This document shows, one piece after another, positions 8,810-14,779 of a DNA stretch of 14,779 nucleotides. Source of the DNA: Tannerellaceae bacterium (GTDB taxonomy: Bacteria; Bacteroidota; Bacteroidia; Bacteroidales; Tannerellaceae); assembly GCA_031279915.1 (NCBI GenBank), contig JAITHO010000223.1:1-14779 (forward strand), in the 5' to 3' direction. The notes under the pieces were generated by a model. It was not told the origin of the DNA and made no database searches. It saw only the letters and a list, made by a program, of their open reading frames with translations. The number at the start of each line of letters is the position of its first letter. Positions within the stretch are counted from its first letter, which is position 1. The position numbers and the translations under genes were made by a program.

Positions 8810-8848
8810 GTTTCAGCAACAAAATAGGCCCACCGCCATCTCTCCAAA

Positions 8849-10720
8849 TTAAAAGCTCACCTCTATACCGCCCAGAACAGTCGTTCGAGGCATAGGAAAG
8901 CCCTGCAAAATCTCATATTTTCTTCCGGTGAGGTTCTCGCCCTTCGCAAAAATGTTAATATTCTTCGATTTTCCGAAAAGATAAGAGGTCTTGGCATCCA
9001 CAAGCGTGTAATTGATACGGTCCTCCGCCGAACCTCCTTGCTTAATCAGGTCGCCTATATGTTCAACGTCAGCAGTCAGCGTCAGCGCTCTGATTTTCCA
9101 TGTAGCTTCAACAAATATCTTGTTCTTCGGAGCAGCTTCTATCGCCCGACTTGTGGTTAAGTAGCTGTAATTGCCTGTCAGAGACAGGTTCTGAAGCGGA
9201 TGCCAGGCCACCTCTATCTCGAAGCCCTTGTTCGTCAGCTTCTCAACGTTCGTCAGAGTTCCCTGTACGCCGGCTATCAGATCTTTAGCCTCTATATAGA
9301 ATACAGCAGCCTCAACATTTAGCGTATTGCCAACACTTTGGCTCGCGGCTATTTCATAATTCCGCATACTTTCCGGACGCAAATCCGGATTTGCAATAGA
9401 GTAGGGAGGATATGAAATGTACAGCTCTCGAATATTAGGGCTCCGATAGCCACTCGAATACGACAATCGTATCGAATTACCTGCGAATGGCAGGATTGTG
9501 ATACCCGCCTGTGGAGTCAATCTCGTCCCGTAGGCATCACTCTTCTCGTATCGCAGACCGGCATTGAGCGTGAGAACTTTCAGCAGCGACTGCTGTGCGA
9601 TAGCATACCCAGCTATTTCATTTACAGACTTGTTCACAATTTCGCCAACATGGCCATTGATGGAATCATTCCAAGCATGCCCGCCCCAATTTTTATAGTC
9701 GACCCCAACCGTCAAACTGTTGCCCTCGAACATACGGAGCGTCTCATATAATAAAATACCGGCATTATGATCCGACGAATTAAACAAAAATGTACGCGGA
9801 GAGCGGCCGGCAGCATAGCCATCGTTGATTTCATGCCGCCCCCAATTGTAGAACGCCTGAAAAACAGTGCTATTTTTTTCGCGATCATCGTTGAGCCCAA
9901 TCGACGCAGTGCCTCGTTTCGCCTTAATTATATGGTCGGTGAGAGGATTGTTGACAGGCCCTGGGTCATTTGTCTTGTAATCGGCATAACTAACGTTGCC
10001 TGTCAAGCGAGTATGATCGCCGAGCATATATCCGAGCTTGGCAAAACCGTTAGTAATGTGAAAAGCCGAATTATCCCTATGCCCATCCGTGCGATCATGA
10101 TTGATCGAAATAAAGCTATTGAACCTCCCTGAGCTAAAACTGTTGTTAGCCATATACTTCTGCGTATTATACGAACCATACATGACGCGAGCTTGCGTAC
10201 GCAGGCCAGATTCCAGTGGACGCCTGGTGATTATGTTCACCACTCCGCCCATCGCATTTGAACCGTAGAGGAGCGAAGCTGGGCCGCGCACAACCTCCAC
10301 GCGAGCAGCGTCGGAGGCAACATAAGTGTCAGGGAGTGAGTGTCCAAACACGCCCGCCCATTGCGGCTGACCGTCAAATAGCATCAAAACCTTGTTGCCG
10401 CCACCAATGCCGCGGATGTTTACCTGTCCGGCGCTGTTCGAACTAAGCCCGAAACCGGTCATACCCTTCTGAGTTACAAATAGTCCGGGAACGCGATGCG
10501 TCAAAACCGGAAGCAATGCCGATTCGCTGCTTGCATCAATCTCCGCTCTGTCGATAACCGAAATTGAGAGAGGCACGCTGCTGCGGTTAACCTCTGTTTT
10601 ATTGGCCGTTACGACAATCTCTTTCAGGGTTATAAGACTATCGCGCTCTTGCGGGAAAGCTGCCTGCGATCCTAATGTCGTCAGCAGCAGTGTGATAGTT
10701 AATAGTAAATTTCTGTTCAT
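8849..10720 (-). CDS. TonB-dependent outer-membrane receptor
   Basis: This is a 623-residue outer-membrane beta-barrel receptor for active uptake of a scarce ligand, energised by TonB-ExbBD. It has a signal peptide (about 1-20, cleavage near SQA-AF), a TonB-box-like LKEIVVTA at 32-39, and a plug domain at about 45-168 with VNIRGIGGGNKVLMLFDG and EVVRGPASLLYGSNAMGGVVNI. The barrel follows and ends with a C-terminal Phe in VLGGIEVSF, the usual outer-membrane assembly signal. There is no N-terminal carboxypeptidase-like repeat and no SusD neighbour, so it belongs to the metal, siderophore or cobalamin class rather than the SusC glycan class. The NikR-family gene just upstream on the same strand hints at metal or metal-chelate uptake. 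The ligand cannot be read from the sequence. Confidence 0.93.
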   Translation of the reverse strand: MNRNLLLTITLLLTTLGSQAAFPQERDSLITLKEIVVTANKTEVNRSSVPLSISVIDRAEIDASSESALLPVLTHRVPGLFVTQKGMTGFGLSSNSAGQVNIRGIGGGNKVLMLFDGQPQWAGVFGHSLPDTYVASDAARVEVVRGPASLLYGSNAMGGVVNIITRRPLESGLRTQARVMYGSYNTQKYMANNSFSSGRFNSFISINHDRTDGHRDNSAFHITNGFAKLGYMLGDHTRLTGNVSYADYKTNDPGPVNNPLTDHIIKAKRGTASIGLNDDREKNSTVFQAFYNWGRHEINDGYAAGRSPRTFLFNSSDHNAGILLYETLRMFEGNSLTVGVDYKNWGGHAWNDSINGHVGEIVNKSVNEIAGYAIAQQSLLKVLTLNAGLRYEKSDAYGTRLTPQAGITILPFAGNSIRLSYSSGYRSPNIRELYISYPPYSIANPDLRPESMRNYEIAASQSVGNTLNVEAAVFYIEAKDLIAGVQGTLTNVEKLTNKGFEIEVAWHPLQNLSLTGNYSYLTTSRAIEAAPKNKIFVEATWKIRALTLTADVEHIGDLIKQGGSAEDRINYTLVDAKTSYLFGKSKNINIFAKGENLTGRKYEILQGFPMPRTTVLGGIEVSF

Positions 10721-10751
10721 AATGAATTATTGTTACATTGATAATATGGCG

Positions 10752-10759
10752 CAAAGGTA
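10752..10759 (-). promoter_or_regulatory. Putative -7 box of the TonB receptor gene
   Basis: The minus strand reads TACCTTTG here, matching TAnnTTTG, about 30 bases before the receptor start codon. No convincing TTTG is found 19-21 nt upstream, so the promoter may need an activator or be weak. Its presence suggests the receptor can be transcribed separately from the regulator gene upstream. Confidence 0.5.
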
Positions 10760-10786
10760 ACACGTTTATCGAGATTCGTGCTACTT

Positions 10787-10810
10787 TGCGGACAAAAAAA
10801 TTAGTCCGCA
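10787..10810. repeat. Perfect 7-bp inverted repeat at the end of the nikR-like gene
   Basis: TGCGGAC (10787-10793) and GTCCGCA (10804-10810) are exact inverted copies separated by ten A/T bases. One arm overlaps the last codons of the regulator gene, and the stop codon lies in the loop. On the minus strand the T-run lies in the loop rather than after the stem, so it does not look like a standard intrinsic terminator. It sits just upstream of the receptor promoter and could be an operator or an RNA 3'-end structure. Confidence 0.6.
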
Positions 10811-11202
10811 CGACTCATCACGAGCTTTCCGTGCCTGATGCCTTTAATTGTCGTGAGGCGGTCGGCAAGTTCCGTGAGGCGGAAAGCCGTGCCTTTGATG
10901 GCGGCTATATACATACATAGCTGCGAATCAAGGTAATATAGGTTAGTGGAAAGAGTAACGTCGGTGTATTCAGATTGAACATCATTGATTTTAGATGCCA
11001 AATCTTTCAGATTCCGGTCGTAAATAATGATCACAGCTCCGGCAACGGTATGATTACACTGCCATTTCTGCTCCGCACTATACTTTTCGATTAGGAATCG
11101 TATAGCTTGCGAGCGATTGGCAAAACCGTTGTCGCCTGCATATTGATCGAGGTCGTCGAGCAATTCTTCTTCGAGGGATACGCCAAAACGTTTCAACGAC
11201 AT
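10801..11202 (-). CDS. nikR: NikR-family ribbon-helix-helix regulator lacking most nickel ligands
   Basis: This 133-residue protein matches NikR along its length. A ribbon-helix-helix DNA-binding domain spans about 4-42 (FGVSLEEELLDDLDQYAGDNGFANRSQAI, split here by eye), followed by an ACT-like C-terminal domain. The latter includes AGAVIIIYD, KDLASKIN, CMYIAAIKG and GIRHGKL, each with a direct counterpart in E. coli NikR. Ungapped alignment with E. coli NikR places Ser77, Leu88 and Tyr90 at the positions of nickel ligands His76, His87 and His89. Only the cysteine ligand (Cys96 for Cys95) is kept. The square-planar nickel site therefore appears dismantled, and the protein may sense another metal or ligand, or act without one. 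It lies 80 bases upstream of a TonB receptor on the same strand, its likely target. Family assignment is confident; the nickel function is not. Confidence 0.85.
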   Translation of the reverse strand: MSLKRFGVSLEEELLDDLDQYAGDNGFANRSQAIRFLIEKYSAEQKWQCNHTVAGAVIIIYDRNLKDLASKINDVQSEYTDVTLSTNLYYLDSQLCMYIAAIKGTAFRLTELADRLTTIKGIRHGKLVMSRAD

Positions 11203-11593
11203 AATACTTCTGATGCGATAATACAGTCAGCGCCTGTGAGTAAACATATTGCCCGAACAGGCCTTCCTACAATTATTATTGTATATAATTCTTTTAATGT
11301 ACATATAAAAAACAAGATGCTTGCCCATAATGCTCACATATCAATTACACCATTCATTAGCCATAATTTTATAATGTCAGCCAGCGAAGATACAAATAAT
11401 TACTATATTTAAAATATAACTGATGCCTTTTTGCTTGCAACAGCTGCGAACAAGTATTTGAGCGCAGAGCTTTAAAAGTTGCATAAATGGGACCTCACAG
11501 CAGCATCTCCGCTCATGTCAATTTCAAAAAAAATGAAAATCAATGCCGTCTATCAATCATAATACGGCCTTGTTTACACGACATATTTAATAT
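11203..11593. other. Intergenic region upstream of the nikR-like gene
   Basis: About 390 A/T-rich bases separate the regulator start from the 3' end of the DUF6057-like gene, both on the minus strand. They hold a possible regulator promoter and nearby short repeats (11201-11282). An imperfect stem lies at 11442-11471 (CTGCG with CGCAG), without a T-run. I see no RNA gene and no supportable ORF. Confidence 0.5.
11241..11272 (-). promoter_or_regulatory. Possible promoter of the nikR-like gene
   Basis: On the minus strand TTG (complement of 11270-11272) is followed after 21 nt by TATGTTTA (complement of 11241-11248), a 7-of-8 match to TAnnTTTG. A 14-base interrupted palindrome, ACAAT-TATT-ATTGT at 11269-11282, overlaps the upstream element and could be an operator. 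The match is imperfect and the region is A/T-rich, so chance occurrence is possible. Confidence 0.35.
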
Positions 11594-13369
11594 TTAAATT
11601 TTACTAAACTTGAAATAATACCAATATGTATCCCCAAACATTGTTTGCAATTGTTGTGGGAGCGAATAGGCGCTATTGCTGCGATTAGCGGCAACAACCT
11701 GTTTCTTAAACTCCATAAAGCGAGCTATTGTGCGGTCGGAAATGTTAAAACGCTGCCAATAATCAGGATCATTTTCGGCAATGAGGATAATAGCCTCCTC
11801 GAAAGAAACGGGCAAACGCCTCAAGCCGGCTGTACCTGCATGGCTCTCAATCAAACGTTTGAAGCTGCCCACGTCTTTACACAGCAGGTTCCATAGTCCG
11901 GCATAAGTGATGGAAACGCTATCCTCAGGGTTGGATTCGGCTAAAGAGACAAGTTCGGCATCAAAAGCTTTCATAAATCCCAAATCAGCAGTCTTGGGAA
12001 GAGCGCGACGACGGGGGCCAAGCTGTGAATCGGCCTCAACAGCATCATCATTATTGATAAATTTTCGACGATCCTTAGCCCAGCCTTTATACATCATGGT
12101 GTTCTCAAGTATATCGAGGTATTTTGAAGCAACGGGATAGGCTCCATATATGAGATTTGTATCAACCAAACGTTGCAACATGCGTGGATTTCCACCTGAA
12201 ATTGCGCTTATGTACGCCTCAAAGGCTTTCTCCTGGGCCGCCGCTGTTAAATTGAGCGCATAAAAGATATCACTGTGGAGAACCGAAACCGGCGCCGTCT
12301 TGTCCCACTCGCTAATCAGACCGAAAGGCCCGTGTTGCCTGTACGCAAACATCTTATCCCCAAGCTGCCCTGTGTTCGCCAATGCCAGATTGGCATAATT
12401 TAGCAAAAGATAGTTCGATAAGGGTCCTTTACTTTGCTCTAATATTTTTGTCCATTGTTGCGTGCGACAGTAATAATCCAGTTCTTTTATCTTTTCTGCC
12501 CGCGAATTACGGTACTTGGATGTTCCATAGAAAAACATTAGCGCCAGTATAGCCGCCAGCGCCACAAATTCAGTCCACCGTCGTAGGCGGCTTTTTGGTC
12601 TGGCGCGTTTTGCAAAAAAGCATGCCAAAATGAGAACGAGAACTATTGCAATCCACGAAAAATAAATAACAGACTTAGGCCGCAAACTGTCGTGGTAATA
12701 AAAATCGGGGAGGAATGTAAAGCGAATCTCCGGACTAATGTTTAGTGCAATTATGCCCATTCCTAAGCCAATCGTTATTCCCAGCTGAACAAGAGCGGCA
12801 CGAAGATTCTTCTTGGCCAAACCCTCGAAAACCACCGCCATTGCCCCATAGAGCGCAAAGGCAGGCCCGGCAATAAATGCCAACAGAAGCATGACGGCCG
12901 GGTGTATACAATTACGTATAGTAGGATTCTTCACCGAAAAAGTCAAAGTTGTGGCCGCAAGAGTTAAAATTATTGCCACCGTTCCGCTATACAAATAATT
13001 AAAATCAAAATGAATGAGGAGCAGCGCCACTATCGGTATCACCGCAAGCAGTTCTGTTGCAACGCACCGTACAAGCACGCGCCCCAAAGTCGCTCCCATC
13101 AACGCGCCTGCTGCAGTGAGTAAGGCCGCAGTGACCGCCGCTCCTATATAAATAATTGTATATGTTTGCAAGAAAAAACCGAATATTGTATCAGCCAAAC
13201 CTCCAAACTTCATTATCGATTCTAACACATAAGCCGCCGTATTTTGAAAAACCTGATTTTGCTCTATAAAATAGAAATGCCATTTGCAAGCCGCCTGCAA
13301 GTACGCGAATAGTCCGGCAAACAAAATTGTATAAAACAAGGTGCTTTGGTATGCGACTTTTGCTTTCAT
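11594..13369 (-). CDS. Polytopic membrane protein, DUF6057-like, with helical C-terminal half
   Basis: The first half holds about eight hydrophobic segments (near residues 10-26, 68-94, 100-120, 127-145, 157-181, 190-210, 234-253 and 266-283), so it is an inner-membrane protein. From about residue 285 to 591 it is hydrophilic and helix-rich, with TPR-like stretches such as LSNYLLLNYANLALANTGQ. Overall arrangement and composition fit DUF6057, a family of unknown function seen in Bacteroidota; I recognise this by pattern only. The function is unknown. ATG 13369 is chosen because it begins MKAKVAYQS just before the first membrane segment and a -7-like box lies immediately upstream. In-frame ATGs at 13420 and 13465 would add 17 or 32 residues with no clear signal. 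No partner gene is adjacent on the same strand. Confidence 0.75.
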   Translation of the reverse strand: MKAKVAYQSTLFYTILFAGLFAYLQAACKWHFYFIEQNQVFQNTAAYVLESIMKFGGLADTIFGFFLQTYTIIYIGAAVTAALLTAAGALMGATLGRVLVRCVATELLAVIPIVALLLIHFDFNYLYSGTVAIILTLAATTLTFSVKNPTIRNCIHPAVMLLLAFIAGPAFALYGAMAVVFEGLAKKNLRAALVQLGITIGLGMGIIALNISPEIRFTFLPDFYYHDSLRPKSVIYFSWIAIVLVLILACFFAKRARPKSRLRRWTEFVALAAILALMFFYGTSKYRNSRAEKIKELDYYCRTQQWTKILEQSKGPLSNYLLLNYANLALANTGQLGDKMFAYRQHGPFGLISEWDKTAPVSVLHSDIFYALNLTAAAQEKAFEAYISAISGGNPRMLQRLVDTNLIYGAYPVASKYLDILENTMMYKGWAKDRRKFINNDDAVEADSQLGPRRRALPKTADLGFMKAFDAELVSLAESNPEDSVSITYAGLWNLLCKDVGSFKRLIESHAGTAGLRRLPVSFEEAIILIAENDPDYWQRFNISDRTIARFMEFKKQVVAANRSNSAYSLPQQLQTMFGDTYWYYFKFSKI

Positions 13370-13373
13370 GGCG

Positions 13374-13381
13374 CAAATATA
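13374..13381 (-). promoter_or_regulatory. -7-like box abutting the DUF6057-like start codon
   Basis: The minus strand reads TATATTTG, matching TAnnTTTG, and ends only four bases before ATG 13369. A TTG lies 17 nt further upstream (complement of 13399-13401), slightly closer than usual. If real, the transcript would start almost at the start codon and be leaderless or nearly so. Confidence 0.35.
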
Positions 13382-13518
13382 TGTCTTTTTTTTGTCTGCA
13401 ATAGGCCCCTTAGCCGCCATATTTATCGCCTGGATATAATTGCACGATTTATCATTGTTTTGCAATTATCCGCCTATACCGTATCTCCGATGATTATCAA
13501 GCGCTTTTGTGCACTTCT

Positions 13519-13803
13519 AAAAACATTTGTTGTATCGCAAAAAACAATTGTTTTTTCTGTCCTGCCATTTGACATAATGCAAAAAATAATTGTTTTTTGT
13601 GTCCTGCCATTTGACATGAACAAAAAAACAATTGTTTTTTGCATCCTGCCAATTGACAAGAACAAAAAAACAATTATTTTTTGCCTTTTGCCAATTGACA
13701 AGAACAAAAAAACAATTGTTTTTCGCCTTTTGCCAATTAGCATGAACAAAAAAACAATTGTTTTTCGCAATACAATTTTTGTAGGTAAGCCCAAAAACAT
13801 TGC
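13519..13803. repeat. 42-bp tandem array with a palindromic hexamer every 21 bp
   Basis: Six clear 42-base units carry an A-run, CAATTG and a T-run, followed by a GCC(A/T)ATTGACA-like segment. CAATTG or a one-base variant (CATTTG, TAATTG, CAATTA) starts at 13524, 13545, 13566, 13587, 13608, 13629, 13650, 13671, 13692, 13713, 13734 and 13755, exactly 21 bases apart each time. The phase fades after 13755. Since 42 is a multiple of three, frames stay open on both strands. The palindromic core reads KTIVF in either direction, giving repetitive frames at 13490-13876 (plus) and 13474-13896 (minus). I regard these as by-products of a DNA repeat rather than genes. Confidence 0.92.
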
Positions 13804-13885
13804 CTTTCGCAATACGACAAAAGGCATGTTAAAAAAGACAAAGTTCGGCGGCAATAAATCAAAGATAATTAACTGAAAAAAAAGA

Positions 13886-14026
13886 ATGAACGGCAATATT
13901 CAGAGTGCAGAATCTGTTGAAATAAAAATAATATATGAACTAAATTTTGTCGGTAATCAAATATTTGTTATTTTTGGCCATAGAATGAAGAGTCAAATCG
14001 AAAAGAGAATTATCAAAAATAATTAG
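13886..14026 (+). CDS. Possible 46-residue small protein
   Basis: A frame from ATG 13886 to TAG 14024-14026 encodes 46 residues, beginning MNGNIQSAES and ending RIIKNN. The leader is A-rich, as is common before Bacteroidota start codons, and the composition is plausible for a small basic protein. It ends 36 bases before the next gene. Against it, a better promoter match lies inside the frame (13946-13976), and no domain is recognisable. The function is unknown. Confidence 0.2.
   Translation: MNGNIQSAESVEIKIIYELNFVGNQIFVIFGHRMKSQIEKRIIKNN
13946..13976 (+). promoter_or_regulatory. Promoter of the HEAT-like gene
   Basis: TTTG at 13946-13949 and TATTTTTG at 13969-13976 are 19 nt apart, a full match to the Bacteroidota consensus. 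Transcription would start near 13982, giving a leader of about 80 nt. That leader contains a small inverted repeat, AGGAAAATCCT, near 14032-14042. Confidence 0.55.
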
Positions 14027-14062
14027 CGCATAGGAAAATCCTCTTACATTATTATATTATAT

Positions 14063-14746
14063 ATGTCAAAAATAAACTTATACAAAATATTCTATCGTTT
14101 GGCCAAATGGAACAGCCGTAATCCTGAGAAAGCAACAGCGGCCGTTAATAAAATCAATAGCAATGCAAAATTGATGCGTATTGCCTTGAATGCATTTACC
14201 TGGCAAGCCCGTAGAGAAGCTGTGAGGCGCATGTGGGGCGACGATATTCTGGAATTTTGCGCGAATATTGTAAAGAACGATATCGACAGTGATGTAAAAC
14301 GGGCTGCGATCGACAAATTGAGCGGCGCCAAATTTCAAAACTTTTTTGTGGAAACAGCTATGACAAATCCAATGTCTCATATACGCAAAATTGCCATAGA
14401 TAAAATTACCGATATAGAAAAGTTGGCTCAGCTTATAGAAAATTGCGGGACATATTTACTCGGAGGCCCCACGCTTACACGTGATGAATACGCCGACATA
14501 CTCGTTTACATACATAAAATACACAAAGAGAAGGCTATCCGTCAAATGATACGTCTTTATGAAGGCACCCCACTCACCGGCAGACTCTTAGAAAACAGCG
14601 ACATTCTTGATGATGAGGAGCTTCCGGTCGCTCCCCAATCTCATTCACGACGAAAAGGCGGCAGTAGCAACAATAGCAATACAGAAAGCGCTAAAACCCG
14701 CCGCACTGAACCAGGTCAGCGCTACTTTTTATTACCATACGACTAA
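14063..14746 (+). CDS. Hypothetical helical protein with HEAT-like repeats
   Basis: I do not recognise a named family. The 227-residue protein has no signal peptide or membrane segment and should be cytoplasmic. Residues about 45-126 look like three degenerate HEAT-type helical pairs, with the recurring pattern of a basic/aliphatic helix and Asp-x-Val/Ile-(K/R)-x-x-A-I-D-K: ARREAVRRM (49-57), SDVKRAAIDKL (76-86) and SHIRKIAIDKI (105-115). Such repeats usually form a scaffold that binds a protein or nucleic acid. After about residue 180 come an acidic patch (DILDDEE) and a low-complexity basic/serine/asparagine tail, likely disordered, ending RYFLLPYD. The start at 14063 follows an A/T-rich leader and a good promoter. 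No plus-strand gene follows within the window, so context does not suggest a role. Confidence 0.65.
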   Translation: MSKINLYKIFYRLAKWNSRNPEKATAAVNKINSNAKLMRIALNAFTWQARREAVRRMWGDDILEFCANIVKNDIDSDVKRAAIDKLSGAKFQNFFVETAMTNPMSHIRKIAIDKITDIEKLAQLIENCGTYLLGGPTLTRDEYADILVYIHKIHKEKAIRQMIRLYEGTPLTGRLLENSDILDDEELPVAPQSHSRRKGGSSNNSNTESAKTRRTEPGQRYFLLPYD

Positions 14747-14779
14747 TTACTACTAAAAAACAATACTAATGATTACACT

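Noticed and set aside
8790..8837. Terminator between rarA and the TonB receptor gene
   Set aside because: Only a 5-bp GGTGG/CCACC pairing with a loop of about 30 nt and no T-run, so it is too weak to call.
11442..11471. Stem-loop with CTGCG and CGCAG arms
   Set aside because: Short, bulged and without a following T-run; not distinguishable from chance.
13519..13803. CRISPR array or string of intrinsic terminators
   Set aside because: There are no unique spacers, and the CAATTG palindrome flanked by A and T runs forms only a very weak A-U hairpin.

Overview
This window looks like a chromosomal segment from a member of the phylum Bacteroidota, most likely order Bacteroidales. The reasons are the parE-coaD-S41 peptidase gene order, an outer-membrane TonB-dependent receptor, a DUF6057-type membrane protein, A/T-rich leaders without Shine-Dalgarno sites, and several promoters of the Bacteroidota form (TTTG, about 19-21 nt, TAnnTTTG). 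The species cannot be fixed from the sequence alone.

Layout. (1) Bases 1-4037, plus strand: a tightly packed operon with the tail of an unidentified upstream ORF, topoisomerase IV subunit B (parE), phosphopantetheine adenylyltransferase (coaD) and a secreted PDZ/S41 C-terminal processing peptidase. It is closed by a clear hairpin terminator at about 4056-4093 that can work in both directions. (2) Bases 4091-5375 hold no convincing protein gene. They contain a minus-strand promoter that points at the shared terminator, with a 10-bp inverted repeat in between (candidate structured RNA of about 200-240 nt), and a 41-bp tandem array (4457-4820). (3) Bases 5427-8809, plus strand: a prolyl oligopeptidase with a lipoprotein-type signal overlaps rarA (AAA+ replication/recombination ATPase) by 4 nt. 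(4) Bases 8849-11202, minus strand: a NikR-family regulator lies upstream of a TonB-dependent receptor. The regulator has lost three of the four canonical nickel ligands, so this pair may respond to something other than Ni(II). (5) Bases 11594-13369, minus strand: a DUF6057-like polytopic membrane protein with a helical C-terminal half. (6) Bases 13500-13810: a second tandem array (42-bp unit) in which a CAATTG-like hexamer recurs exactly every 21 bp, twelve times. (7) Bases 14063-14746, plus strand: a small helical, HEAT-like protein of unknown function, possibly preceded by a 46-residue micro-ORF.

The protein-coding part is mostly ordinary housekeeping and envelope biology. The unusual material is between the genes: the promoter-to-terminator unit at 4059-4334, the two arrays with helical-turn spacing, each lying between outward-facing promoters, and the ligand-depleted NikR homologue.
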